64,000 bases of DNA, taken from CAZHRC01 sp964533865 (GTDB lineage: Bacteria > Bacillota > Clostridia > Tissierellales > Peptoniphilaceae). The notes below the pieces were generated by a model. It saw only the letters and a list, made by a program, of their open reading frames with translations, made no database searches and had not been told where the DNA came from. Below are positions 1 through 8,756 of this stretch, in pieces. The DNA lies in contig CAZHRC010000003.1 in assembly GCA_964533865.1 (NCBI GenBank), positions 62,001 through 126,000 of the forward strand, read 5' to 3'. A program made the position numbers and the translations under genes. Positions within the stretch are counted from its first letter, which is position 1. Each line of letters begins with the position of its first letter.

Positions 1-163
1 ACCGCTCAAGGGCATATTGAAGCCACTGCTTCAAAACAAAGTCATCTTTAAAGTCGATCTGACAGAAGACGCCTTAGGCGATCGCATCACCGCGTTGGTC
101 GAAGAGATGATCGAAGGCCCAGGCGCCGTTCGCAAAGTTCTTCATCGCGAAGTGAACGCTTAG
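1..163 (+). CDS. uxuB: C-terminal end of a mannitol dehydrogenase-family protein, probably fructuronate reductase (partial)
   Basis: An open frame enters at base 2 and ends at TAG 161-163, giving 53 residues. The stretch EEMIEGPGAVRKVLH matches the typical C-terminus of mannitol dehydrogenase-family enzymes such as fructuronate reductase (D-fructuronate to D-mannonate with NADH). The next two genes are mannonate dehydratase and glucuronate isomerase, which makes UxuB the natural assignment over mannitol dehydrogenase or tagaturonate reductase. The rest of the gene, including the NAD-binding domain, lies left of the window, so the identity rests on a short tail plus context. Confidence 0.72.
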   Translation, partial: PLKGILKPLLQNKVIFKVDLTEDALGDRITALVEEMIEGPGAVRKVLHREVNA

Positions 164-209
164 GTTTCATACCTTATAGTATTCCATTTATTGAAAGGAG
201 ACCCATCAC

Positions 210-1259
210 ATGAAAATGACGTTTCGTTGGTATGGAAAAGACGATTCCATCCCATTACAGTACATTCGAGAAATCCCTGGTATGACAGGTGTTGTAACCG
301 CTCTCTACTCCGTTCCCGTAGGAGAAGTCTGGCCTGAAGAAGAAATCGCAGACCTTAGAGCCTATGTTGAGGAATACGGCCTCGAAATGGAAGTCATTGA
401 GTCCGTTCCCGTTCATGAAGACATCAAACTTGGCCGCGGCGATTTCCAACGCTACATCGATAACTACAAACAAAATATCATCAACTTGGCCAATAACGGT
501 GTAAAATGCATCTGCTACAATTTCATGCCCGTATTTGACTGGACGAGAAGCCAACTGGATCACAAATTGGAAGACGGCTCCTCTGCTCTCGTCTACTATA
601 AAGAAGACGTAGATAAACTCGACCCCACGAAACTCGCCCTACCGGGTTGGGACTCCTCTTATTCGCCGGAAGAAGTCAAGGAGCTTATCGACGCCTACAA
701 AGCCATCGGCGAAGAAGGCCTGTGGAATAATCTCGAGTATTTCCTCAAAGAGATCATGCCAGTCGCCGCTGAACACGACGTCTACATGGCGATCCATCCG
801 GATGATCCTCCGTGGCCAATCTTTGGGATCCCACGCATCATCACCGATGCTAAAGCCCTCAGACGCTTCCTCAAACTCTACGACGATCCACATAATGGTC
901 TCACCCTGTGTTCGGGCTCCCTTGGGGCCGATGAAGAAAACAACATTGTCGAGTTGGTCAAAGAATTTAGTGGCGAAGGCCGCATTCACTTTGCACACGT
1001 ACGCAACATCAAAATCCTGGGCGACGGTTCCTTCGAAGAGTCCGCTCACTACTCACCTTGCGGCAGTTTAGATGTGGTCGCCATTATGAAAGCCTACTAC
1101 GACACAGGATTTAAAGGTTATGTTCGACCAGACCACGGGCGCATGATCTGGGGCGAAACCGGAAAACCTGGCTACGGCCTTTACGATAGAGCCCTCGGGG
1201 CAATGTATCTCACAGGGATTTGGGAAACCATCGGCAAACTTGAAAACAAGGAGGTTTAA
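210..1259 (+). CDS. uxuA: Mannonate dehydratase
   Basis: Dehydrates D-mannonate to 2-keto-3-deoxy-D-gluconate in hexuronate degradation. The 349-residue protein has the UxuA TIM-barrel signatures: NFMPVFDWTR near residue 104, IHPDDPPWP followed by GIPRI near 196, and RPDHGRMIWGE near 309, which carry metal and substrate ligands in this family. It is shorter than the E. coli enzyme (about 394) but normal for the Gram-positive form. An AAGGAG ribosome site lies 9 bases before the ATG. It follows the uxuB tail by 46 bases and precedes uxaC by 2 bases, so the three form one transcript. I see no promoter in the short gap. Confidence 0.96.
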   Translation: MKMTFRWYGKDDSIPLQYIREIPGMTGVVTALYSVPVGEVWPEEEIADLRAYVEEYGLEMEVIESVPVHEDIKLGRGDFQRYIDNYKQNIINLANNGVKCICYNFMPVFDWTRSQLDHKLEDGSSALVYYKEDVDKLDPTKLALPGWDSSYSPEEVKELIDAYKAIGEEGLWNNLEYFLKEIMPVAAEHDVYMAIHPDDPPWPIFGIPRIITDAKALRRFLKLYDDPHNGLTLCSGSLGADEENNIVELVKEFSGEGRIHFAHVRNIKILGDGSFEESAHYSPCGSLDVVAIMKAYYDTGFKGYVRPDHGRMIWGETGKPGYGLYDRALGAMYLTGIWETIGKLENKEV

Positions 1260-1261
1260 AC

Positions 1262-2653
1262 ATGAAAGCCTTCATGGATGACAACTACCTCCTCACCAAC
1301 GACACTGCCGTCACCCTCTACCACGAGTACGCCAAAGAAGAGCCAATCTATGACTTTCACAACCACTTGAACGTAAAAGAACTGTTCGAGGACAAAAAGT
1401 TTTCGAGCATCACCGAAGCTTGGCTGGGATTTGATCACTACAAATGGCGCGCCATGAGGGATTTAGGCATCGATGAAAAATTCATCACAGGCGATGCCTC
1501 TGACAAAGAGAAGTTTGACGCATGGGCATCCGCCGTGCCAAAACTCATCGGCAACCCCCTATATTCTTGGACTCACCTTGAACTCCAACGCTACTTCGAC
1601 ATTTACGAGCCATTAACTCCAGAAACGGCAGATGAGATTTACGACAAGATTAACCAGTTGCTCGCACAAGATGCCTATTCTGCAAGAAACCTGTTGTTAA
1701 AGCTAAAAGTGACCAAAATGTGCACCACTGATGATCCTGCAGACAACTTGGAATACCACATCGGATTGGCAAAAGAAGGGTTTGAAATCGACGTTTATCC
1801 CTCCTTTAGACCGGACAATGCCCTCCACATTCAAAAACCGGCATTTGTCCCTTATATCGCAAAACTGCGCGACACCTTCGGTGAAAAACTCGACACAGTC
1901 GAAGAACTCGTCGACCTCTTGATCGAGCGTTTAGACTTCTTTGTCGAAAACGGCTGTCGTCTAGCCGATCACGGTCTCGACGAAATGCTTTATGAACCGA
2001 CGACATCCGAAGCCGTTAATACCATCTACCAAAAGGTACTGACAGGCGATGCGCCGACAAAAAGCGAACAAGGCCAGTTCTTAGGCTTCGTCCTCACCAG
2101 ATTAGGGCGCGCCTACCACAAACACAACATGGTCATGTGTTTACACATCGGACCTATGCGAAATAACGCTACCCGTCTTTTTGAGAAAAAAGGCGCCGAC
2201 ATCGGCCTTGACTCTATCAACGACGGAAGGGTTGCCGTACCTCTATCTCGATTCCTCGATGCGTTGGACGTGGACGACAAGCTACCAAAAACCGTCTTGT
2301 TCAATCTTAACCCTAACGACAACGCAGTCTTGGCGACGATGACCGGAAACTTCCAAGGCTCCACAGCCTACGGCAAGATCCAATTTGGCACAGCTTGGTG
2401 GTTCAACGATCACAAAGAAGGTATGGTTCAACAAATGATCGATTTCGCCAACAAAGGGGCACTCGCTACCTCAGTGGGCATGCTCACCGACTCGCGCTCC
2501 TTCCTATCCTTCCCTCGCCATGAACTCTATCGCCGCATCCTATGTAACCTCTTCGGCGAATGGGTAGAAAATGGAGAATACCCTGCTCACATCGAAACGC
2601 TAGGCAGTATTGTCAAGGATATTTGTTATCGTAACGCTGAAAAATACATCTAA
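1262..2653 (+). CDS. uxaC: Glucuronate isomerase (uronate isomerase)
   Basis: Interconverts D-glucuronate and D-fructuronate (and galacturonate/tagaturonate), the entry step of the pathway whose next steps are encoded just upstream. The 463-residue length is normal for UxaC. The amidohydrolase-type metal motif DFHNHL lies near residue 32, and the late segment with SVGMLTDSRSFLSFPRHELYRR is typical of uronate isomerases. The start has an AAGGAGG site 7 bases upstream that overlaps the end of uxuA, indicating coupled translation. Two hairpin terminators follow the stop. Confidence 0.96.
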   Translation: MKAFMDDNYLLTNDTAVTLYHEYAKEEPIYDFHNHLNVKELFEDKKFSSITEAWLGFDHYKWRAMRDLGIDEKFITGDASDKEKFDAWASAVPKLIGNPLYSWTHLELQRYFDIYEPLTPETADEIYDKINQLLAQDAYSARNLLLKLKVTKMCTTDDPADNLEYHIGLAKEGFEIDVYPSFRPDNALHIQKPAFVPYIAKLRDTFGEKLDTVEELVDLLIERLDFFVENGCRLADHGLDEMLYEPTTSEAVNTIYQKVLTGDAPTKSEQGQFLGFVLTRLGRAYHKHNMVMCLHIGPMRNNATRLFEKKGADIGLDSINDGRVAVPLSRFLDALDVDDKLPKTVLFNLNPNDNAVLATMTGNFQGSTAYGKIQFGTAWWFNDHKEGMVQQMIDFANKGALATSVGMLTDSRSFLSFPRHELYRRILCNLFGEWVENGEYPAHIETLGSIVKDICYRNAEKYI

Positions 2654-2668
2654 CTCCTTTCTCTTTTC

Positions 2669-2705
2669 GAAACCACCTGTCTTTGAGGCAGGTGGTTTCT
2701 TGCGT
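2669..2705 (+). terminator. Rho-independent terminator after uxaC
   Basis: An 11-base perfect stem (2669-2679 with 2689-2699) with a 9-base loop begins 15 bases after the uxaC stop. The bases after the stem are only moderately T-rich, so the second hairpin downstream may complete termination. Confidence 0.75.
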
Positions 2706-2742
2706 TGTCTCTATGGGATCGATCTCTTGAACAATACGCAGA

Positions 2743-2784
2743 AACGCCGAACCCTCACAATGCAAAGGTTCGGCGTTTTTGTAC
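2743..2784. terminator. Hairpin terminator between convergent uxaC and dctM
   Basis: An 11-base perfect stem (2743-2753 with 2767-2777) runs directly into a T-run on the plus strand. It lies 19 bases beyond the end of the converging TRAP operon and could also serve the minus strand, although the minus-strand T-run is weaker. Confidence 0.8.
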
Positions 2785-2795
2785 GGTTGATGTGT

Positions 2796-4103
2796 TTAAA
2801 CGAGTCCAGCTCCCATTGGCAAGACCATGGAGAACCACTCGAAGTAGGTGACGAGAACCAAACCTACGAGGATAGCCGCGTAATACTTCAACATATAGGG
2901 CATAACCTTCGCCAGCGAAGACTCTCCGACTTTGATACCGACAAAGAGGGTGTTTCCGACTGGAGGGGTGATATTACCGATACACAAGTTGTATACGAGG
3001 ATGAGACCGAAATGAACCGGATGCATGCCAAAGCTCTTAGCAATCGGTAAAAAGATCGGTGTGTAAATGAGAATCGCCGGCGTAACGTCCATGAACGTTC
3101 CGGAGATCAACAAAATAATGTTGATGATCAATAACAAAATGTATTTGTTACTGGTCAACCCTAATAGCGAGTTGGCGATCATATCTGGAATACCGGTAAA
3201 AGCCATAACCCAACTTAGGATATTGGATACGCCGATTAAGAATACGATCATTCCACTCATTTTTGCAGAGTCGACTAAGATTGCCCAGAAATTTTTAGCG
3301 GTGATGTTTTTGTACAACACCCCTAAGAGTAGGGCGTAGACTACGGCGATTGCAGAACCTTCCGTCGCTGTAAATACGCCGGCGATGATCCCGCCGATGA
3401 CGACGACGATTAGGGATAGGGAAGGAATCGCTTGAATCGTAGCTTTTCCTAAATTCGCCCAGCTAAACTTGCCTTCGACGCCTTTATAACCCTTTTGCTT
3501 CGCTAAAATGATGGCAACCACCATACAACCGATCGTCCAGATGATCCCTGGAATGTAGCCTGCCAAAAACAGTGCCGCTACCGATGTCCCCCCAGAAACC
3601 AGAGAGTAAGTAATGAGCGCATTACTCGGTGGGATCAACAGTCCACTTGGCGCGGAAGACGCGTTCGTAGCCGCTGCCAGGTCCATGTCGTAGCCCGCTT
3701 CCCGTTCCCCTTCTTTAACCATGCTACCGACCGCTGCCGCCGCTGCGGAAGCCGATCCGGAGATGGCGCCAAAAAGGGCGTTTGTGCCGACGTTTGTCAC
3801 CAGCAAGGCACCTGGAAGCTTTCCAAGAATAGCCATAACGAAGTTAACCAAACGTTGGGCGATACCGCCTGAGTTCATTAAATTGCCCGCTAAGATAAAA
3901 AACGGGATGGCCGTCAGCGTAAAACTCGACATACCCACAAAGGTGCGTTGAGCCCCTGTGACGACAGATATCCCCAATGGGACGGTTTGCAAAATGGCGA
4001 CTAAGGATGCGACGCCGATTCCTATTGAAATTGGTACCCCGAGTACTAGCAACAACGCCAATACGACCAGGATTAAAACCAATGCTTGTACTGCCATGCT
4101 CAT
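2796..4103 (-). CDS. dctM: TRAP transporter large permease (DctM)
   Basis: Membrane subunit of a tripartite ATP-independent periplasmic transporter, which uses an ion gradient to import organic acids delivered by a binding protein. The 435-residue protein is almost wholly hydrophobic, with about a dozen membrane segments and the DctM-typical stretches around LIPPSNALITYSLVSGGTSVAALFLAG. It has a GGAGG site 6 bases before the ATG. It is third in the operon after dctP and dctQ. Because it converges on uxuA/uxaC, a sugar acid such as a hexuronate is a plausible substrate, but this is inference from position only. Confidence 0.95.
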   Translation of the reverse strand: MSMAVQALVLILVVLALLLVLGVPISIGIGVASLVAILQTVPLGISVVTGAQRTFVGMSSFTLTAIPFFILAGNLMNSGGIAQRLVNFVMAILGKLPGALLVTNVGTNALFGAISGSASAAAAAVGSMVKEGEREAGYDMDLAAATNASSAPSGLLIPPSNALITYSLVSGGTSVAALFLAGYIPGIIWTIGCMVVAIILAKQKGYKGVEGKFSWANLGKATIQAIPSLSLIVVVIGGIIAGVFTATEGSAIAVVYALLLGVLYKNITAKNFWAILVDSAKMSGMIVFLIGVSNILSWVMAFTGIPDMIANSLLGLTSNKYILLLIINIILLISGTFMDVTPAILIYTPIFLPIAKSFGMHPVHFGLILVYNLCIGNITPPVGNTLFVGIKVGESSLAKVMPYMLKYYAAILVGLVLVTYFEWFSMVLPMGAGLV

Positions 4104-4118
4104 GTTTTTCCTCCTTTT

Positions 4119-4622
4119 TTATTGGGGTTCAGATGGGTCTGACGGTTCGATGACAATTTTGCCTTGAACGATTTCAATGATGTTAATAGCGTTGTAGACC
4201 ATATTCAACACACCACTAATCGGTAGAACAATGTAGAACACGCCGACTGGCACGCCGAGAGAAGACGTCATTTGCCCCATGGCGAGGTTTACGATTTTGA
4301 CACCCCCATAAACCAAAACGATACCTGAAAACAAGAAAATCATCGCTTCTGCGAGAATCGCCAAGTTTTTTTGCATCGGCAGGCTCATCTTATCCACGAC
4401 AACTGGAATGTTCATGTGATCTCTCTCTCCAAAAACGATGGAGGAACCCAATAGTGCCATCCAGGCGAACATATAGGATACAAACTCCTCAGTCCAAGTC
4501 GCTGGGCTGGAAAGGACGTAACGCGTGAAAACTTGCCAGCACACTAAAATGAGCATGACGAGAAAACTGATTGCGCTTAAAAAGCGGAGGATTTTATCGA
4601 GTATATTGCGTAGTGCTACCAT
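4119..4622 (-). CDS. dctQ: TRAP transporter small permease (DctQ)
   Basis: Small membrane subunit that pairs with DctM. The 167-residue length and four hydrophobic segments are normal. Motifs such as WQVFTRYVLSSPATWTEEF and MAWMALLGSS-type residues are characteristic of DctQ. The ATG overlaps the stop of dctP by one base (TAATG), so translation is coupled. A 15-base gap containing a GGAGG site separates it from dctM. Confidence 0.94.
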   Translation of the reverse strand: MVALRNILDKILRFLSAISFLVMLILVCWQVFTRYVLSSPATWTEEFVSYMFAWMALLGSSIVFGERDHMNIPVVVDKMSLPMQKNLAILAEAMIFLFSGIVLVYGGVKIVNLAMGQMTSSLGVPVGVFYIVLPISGVLNMVYNAINIIEIVQGKIVIEPSDPSEPQ

Positions 4623-5662
4623 TATTGTCCCTCCTCTACTTTTGTGGGATACTCTTCATTGTACTTTTGAACCGCATCGTAGATCGGTTTAACTTTTGGA
4701 TTGCGTTCTAATACGGTTTGGTGTAGCGGCAAACAAGCGTCTTTGAACGGCTGTTGGTCTGGGTATAGGAAAGTCACGCCCATGTCTTTCTCGGCCTTTT
4801 CTTTCGCTTTTTCGACAGCAGCCGTCCACTCTTCGCGTTCTACTTTATTGATGATTTTAAACCCTTCTTCAAATATAGCGCGTTCAGCTTGATCCATATC
4901 GTTCAAGAAGTTGTAGTTGCCGATGAGAATGTCCGGTACCATTTGGTGCATGTCGTAGGAGTAATATTTACACACTTCCCCGTGGCCATTATTCGTCAAT
5001 GCCAATTCATTGTTTTCCGCTCCGTCGATAATACCGGCTTGTAGCGAGGTGTACACTTCTCCAAAGCCCATTGGCGATGCGCTTCCGCCCAACAAGGACA
5101 TCATCGCAACGTTGGTTGGAGATTGTTGTACGCGAATCTTTAGACCTTTAAGGTCTGCCGGAGATTCGATCGGTTTATCGATGGTGTAAAAGTTTCGCGT
5201 TCCAGCATCGATCCAGGTGACCGCTTCAAAACCGGCTTCTTTTGTCGCTTTAAACAACTGGTCGGTAATGATGGGATCGTCCATTACGTGATGGTACGCC
5301 TCTGGCGATGCAAATAAATAAGGTAAGTTAAAGATTTCATACACGTCGGCAAATGTCTCTAAAATCGCATTACTGGCGACGACAAAGTCGATGGCACCTG
5401 TTTGAGTCAACTGGACCATACCCGTTTGTGAGCCGAGTAATTCACTGGGGTAAACCTGTATATCGTATTTGTCCCCCATCTTTTCTTCGATAAATTTTTC
5501 AAATGCCAACAGACCGATGTGAGTCGGATGCTCTTGGGATTGGTTGTGCCCTACGCGAACAATACGCGCTTGCCCTTTGGCTTGGGCCCCGCATCCCGCT
5601 AGTGCAAACAAGAGCATTGCACATACAAGTAACATAATAGCGAGCTTTTTGTTGCTTTTCAT
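4622..5662 (-). CDS. dctP: TRAP transporter substrate-binding lipoprotein (DctP)
   Basis: Extracytoplasmic binding protein of the TRAP system. A signal peptide ends in the lipobox LAGC with Cys at residue 24, so the mature protein is membrane-anchored. The segment LKGLKIRVQQSPTNVAMM contains the conserved Arg that binds the substrate carboxylate in DctP proteins, and GIIDGAENNELAL carries the conserved Asn/Glu region. Length 346 is typical. The start has an AAGGAGG site 7 bases upstream. Family knowledge says the ligand is an organic or sugar acid; the neighbouring glucuronate genes suggest a uronate. Confidence 0.95.
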   Translation of the reverse strand: MKSNKKLAIMLLVCAMLLFALAGCGAQAKGQARIVRVGHNQSQEHPTHIGLLAFEKFIEEKMGDKYDIQVYPSELLGSQTGMVQLTQTGAIDFVVASNAILETFADVYEIFNLPYLFASPEAYHHVMDDPIITDQLFKATKEAGFEAVTWIDAGTRNFYTIDKPIESPADLKGLKIRVQQSPTNVAMMSLLGGSASPMGFGEVYTSLQAGIIDGAENNELALTNNGHGEVCKYYSYDMHQMVPDILIGNYNFLNDMDQAERAIFEEGFKIINKVEREEWTAAVEKAKEKAEKDMGVTFLYPDQQPFKDACLPLHQTVLERNPKVKPIYDAVQKYNEEYPTKVEEGQ

Positions 5663-6085
5663 AAATGAACCTCCTTTTCATAAATGAAGTTGACGATTGC
5701 TAGTAGCCTGGTATCCTCCTTCCTTTAAACCTTTGTTAGCCATCATTCTTTGCCCCTACGAGCATCGAACCCCTCCTCGCTGTTCTGAAAACGTTTTGGC
5801 GCAAACAGACAGCTTTTTTGCATTTCATCAACATTCGCCATATTCACATTTATATTGGAATGGCGTTAAACCCATTATACCACTTTTTAGCCATAAAACA
5901 AAGGCAATTTTATATCACCCCAACTGCTACAAAGGGAGGTGCTGTTTTTCATTATTCCCGACAAATTAGGACTTTTCTAATTCTTTGAGTTTCATAGGTT
6001 ATCATTTATGTTTAATAAACGTTCTGTAATCATATACTATAACGCTGTAATTTTCGATTCATTTTTCTCTGTAAATCTCGGTAGC
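5663..6085. other. Intergenic region between dctP and the DUF924 gene
   Basis: About 420 AT-rich bases. Apart from the TRAP promoter and dyad and the dctP ribosome site I see no convincing gene, repeat or terminator. The DUF924 gene therefore ends without a recognisable hairpin. Confidence 0.6.
5859..5902 (-). promoter_or_regulatory. Predicted promoter and dyad operator of the TRAP operon
   Basis: On the minus strand a perfect -10 TATAAT (5874-5879) has a TTGTTT at 16 bases (5896-5901). An inverted repeat AATGG-N8-CCATT (5859-5863 and 5872-5876) overlaps the -10 and the likely start of transcription, a place where a repressor would act. The leader to dctP would be about 200 bases. Confidence 0.5.
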
Positions 6086-6643
6086 CTAGTCGCTGTACAC
6101 TCGACCTTTTTTAGCCTTCAAAAACGCCTCTTCCTCAGGTGTGGATTCTCGCCCCATATCTTCGTTTTGGTAAGGATATCGGCCAAATGCTTTGAGAACG
6201 GCAACGTGCTTACGTTCAAATTCCAAGGTGCTCTCATCGCCCAACGCCTCGAAGTGCGGAGTCGCCCAACGATGAAGTGCCATGGATTCCGAATGCATAA
6301 AGGGCAACAGCACGTATCGCTTTTCATCGACGGTCAGCGCATCGTAATCCGGATGGCTCAACGCCTCTTGGGCAAGGGCAATCGCCATGCGGTCCTGGGT
6401 ATACGTGCGAATGTCATTGCGCATGAGATTTCTAGAAAATTGGTCCAGTACGATGATCTCAGCCAATCTTCCGCCTATGGTTTCACGCCAATCCACCAGT
6501 AGCCCTTCTCGAGCTTGCAACCACGTCTCGTAGAAGTTATCCCTTATCAACTGATCAAAATCATCGTTCTCGACAAAGTGAAGGGCCATGTGATCTGGAT
6601 CAAACCAAAACTCTAATACTGCCTTCCAATGTATCTTTTTCAT
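6086..6643 (-). CDS. DUF924 family protein
   Basis: A 185-residue soluble, mostly helical protein. The opening VLEFWFDPD, the central LAEIIVLDQFSRNLMRND and HRWATPHFEALGDEST are the conserved blocks of DUF924, a TPR-like family of unknown function found in bacteria and eukaryotes. The start carries a GGAGG site 6 bases before ATG. It is transcribed alone, diverging from the O-antigen-ligase-like gene. No catalytic role can be read from the sequence. Confidence 0.88.
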   Translation of the reverse strand: MKKIHWKAVLEFWFDPDHMALHFVENDDFDQLIRDNFYETWLQAREGLLVDWRETIGGRLAEIIVLDQFSRNLMRNDIRTYTQDRMAIALAQEALSHPDYDALTVDEKRYVLLPFMHSESMALHRWATPHFEALGDESTLEFERKHVAVLKAFGRYPYQNEDMGRESTPEEEAFLKAKKGRVYSD

Positions 6644-6678
6644 ACTCTACCTCCTTAGATCCCGATAGGCGCTCGTCG

Positions 6679-6707
6679 TTGCCAACTGTTTTTTGTTGTG
6701 ATAGTAT
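6679..6707 (+). promoter_or_regulatory. Sigma-A-type promoter of the O-antigen-ligase-like gene
   Basis: TTGCCA (6679-6684), 17-base spacer, TAGTAT (6702-6707). The gene start is 34 bases after the -10, with an AGGAG site in between. Confidence 0.65.
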
Positions 6708-6740
6708 GAACACAGGGACTTTCCCCTAGAGAGGAGCACT

Positions 6741-8222
6741 ATGCTAACCATCAAAACGCTTAAAGAACACCTGACACCGACCATTCTCAAGGAATGGTTC
6801 TTTTTAGCAACACTCTGTTTTGTACCCATGGAATTGGCCGTCGATCTCCACTGGGGTTCTGTACTATCACCCTATAAAATAACCATGCTCATCCTTTTAG
6901 GCTTGATTTTTCTCGAGTGGATCAGAGATCCAAAAGGCGTGACCATTTCTTATCTCAAATCCATCGCCACTGGCTTTTCGAACATTAAGGCCATCGGGCT
7001 TTTTTTGGGGTTGTTTTTCGCCTATGACTTCCTATCCCTGTTGTGGACTGCAGATGTGAAGTTCGCTTTATCGAAATACATCACCATCCTCCCGATGTTT
7101 GTGTTGTTTTTATATGGATGTCACTACCTTTTTGAAGGGCAGCCCACAAAAGAACTCCTCCAAAGGCGAACCTTAAACGTCGCCCTCGCCATGGCGGCGA
7201 TGGCTTTCGTCCTCTGCCTATCGACATGGATCCTCTACGCGCTCAATCAGAGAACCGCCTACATTCTGCGCCTTTCTCTTCAAATGGACTACAACCAATA
7301 CGCCACCTCGATTTTTCTAGGCTACATCTGTGGCGTATACGCCATACTCCAATGGCGCAACACCAAATTTCAATGGCTGGTACTTTTTGGTTACAGCCTT
7401 TTGTGCCTGCCCGTGCTATACCTTTCTGGCTCGCGAAGGGCCATGGTCCTCTACCCCGTGATCGTTGGGTTGTACCTGTTGTATTATTTTGTATTTCGCA
7501 CCCTGCCCGCCTATTTTTCGAAAAAATCACAGCGAAAAATCATCACAACCCGTATGGTGATCACTTTCATCGTCATCTTATTGGCTACCCAAGGCGTGAT
7601 ACGATGGTACCAAAGCCACGCCGATACCGTCTATGAAGCGATGGCGAAGGACGCTGCCCTTGCTAAACCTACAGAAACCGCTGCCGGACCGACGAAAAAG
7701 CCCGCGTTTCGCCCAGAAAAAAATCTCGCCTTTAAAGCGGACACCATCTCCACAGGGGATGCCATGGGCGCTCGTGATGCGATTTGGTCGATCGCAACCG
7801 ATACGATCTCCTCATTTTCTCCATTGGAACTGCTCATCGGTAAAGGCGGCTCTGCCCAACGAGACATCTACCGCACGGAATCCGCCATCAGTATACTCTA
7901 TCCTAGAGGCGTTCCCGAAACCGGGCCGAGAGATCACCACCCTCACTCGATGATCTTTGTCGATATGATCAACGGTGGAGCGGTAAAATTAGTGATCACC
8001 TTGGGTCTTGTCGTCGCCACAGGCTTCTACGTTTTGCGGCTGTTGATCCATCGCCGTTGGCTGGATCTGACCTTTTCCCTTTCCTATGCCGTAGTGTTTT
8101 TGTCTGGACAAATCATCGATAGCATCCGAGGTATACAGGAAAGCCGACTGCTGTGGCTGTATATTCTGTTGGTGATGGGGCTTGTCTCACAATTGCCACC
8201 TGTAAAGCGCAAAACCCGATAG
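6741..8222 (+). CDS. O-antigen ligase / polymerase-like membrane protein
   Basis: A 493-residue polytopic membrane protein with about 11-12 hydrophobic segments and one long soluble loop between residues about 285 and 385. Features shared with the O-antigen ligase/Wzy superfamily are the LSGSRRAMV stretch near residue 230, corresponding to the conserved Arg-rich motif, and the HPHSMIFVDMINGG stretch near 400 at the end of the large loop, where family members keep an H-N/S motif. In a Gram-positive host the role is likely ligation or polymerisation of a surface glycan or teichoic-acid-like chain. It is a single-gene unit with its own promoter and terminator. Confidence 0.82.
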   Translation: MLTIKTLKEHLTPTILKEWFFLATLCFVPMELAVDLHWGSVLSPYKITMLILLGLIFLEWIRDPKGVTISYLKSIATGFSNIKAIGLFLGLFFAYDFLSLLWTADVKFALSKYITILPMFVLFLYGCHYLFEGQPTKELLQRRTLNVALAMAAMAFVLCLSTWILYALNQRTAYILRLSLQMDYNQYATSIFLGYICGVYAILQWRNTKFQWLVLFGYSLLCLPVLYLSGSRRAMVLYPVIVGLYLLYYFVFRTLPAYFSKKSQRKIITTRMVITFIVILLATQGVIRWYQSHADTVYEAMAKDAALAKPTETAAGPTKKPAFRPEKNLAFKADTISTGDAMGARDAIWSIATDTISSFSPLELLIGKGGSAQRDIYRTESAISILYPRGVPETGPRDHHPHSMIFVDMINGGAVKLVITLGLVVATGFYVLRLLIHRRWLDLTFSLSYAVVFLSGQIIDSIRGIQESRLLWLYILLVMGLVSQLPPVKRKTR

Positions 8223-8267
8223 AACGATGCCCACATATCATCTATACCCCTTTCATAAATCAAACTC

Positions 8268-8305
8268 AAACCACCGGTGGAAATCGGTGGTTTTCTTTCT
8301 CTTTT
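8268..8305 (+). terminator. Rho-independent terminator after the O-antigen-ligase-like gene
   Basis: A 9-base stem (8268-8276 with 8285-8293) followed by a T-rich tract. Confidence 0.85.
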
Positions 8306-8698
8306 ATAGATTTTAACGAAGTTTTCATAGTAAATTGATCGAGTTGCTTAGAATAGACCAATATCACTCGATTAGATTTGACTTTATCTAGAACAATGTA
8401 ACAAATACTGCTTCCATCGGGTAGGTTTTAGTCCGTTCATCGATAAACCTGCTATCCATCAAAATCCTTATCGACCCCGCAGTAGCTCCATTGACGTCAA
8501 ATCGGGTTGCCTCCTGATAACCTCTGATAAAACACTACCTCGATTACACCATCCGATCCCTATTGGTACCATTCTAGTGACTGTTTAGCACTAATGTTAT
8601 AAAGTTTTTGTTTTGTATACTTATTCTAGTCATCTTGCCATTTCTTTCTAAAACGTTACTATATTAACTTGACGTTAATCTCTTGCAATTCTCGCGTA

Positions 8699-8727
8699 TT
8701 GCACAGCCTATTCCTTTTTGTTATGAT
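8699..8727 (+). promoter_or_regulatory. Promoter of the tandem-repeat lipoprotein
   Basis: TTGCAC (8699-8704), exactly 17 bases, TATGAT (8722-8727). The start codon is 29 bases downstream behind a GGGAGG site. Confidence 0.75.
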
Positions 8728-8756
8728 CATAACAACTATTTATTGGGAGGATTTCT

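Larger units (their letters stand above)
8223..8756. other. 534-base intergenic region
   Basis: Contains the terminator at 8268-8305 and a promoter at 8699-8727. A small inverted repeat TTAAC-N5-GTTAA (8664-8678) sits 20 bases upstream of the -35 and could be an operator. In 8306-8660 I find no gene, no repeat and no recognisable RNA; it may be degenerate coding sequence or simply unconstrained DNA. Confidence 0.5.

Noticed and set aside
2610..3050. Plus-strand frame of 146 codons between uxaC and the TRAP genes
   Set aside because: It overlaps the uxaC end, two terminators and the dctM 3' end, and has no ribosome site or family signal.
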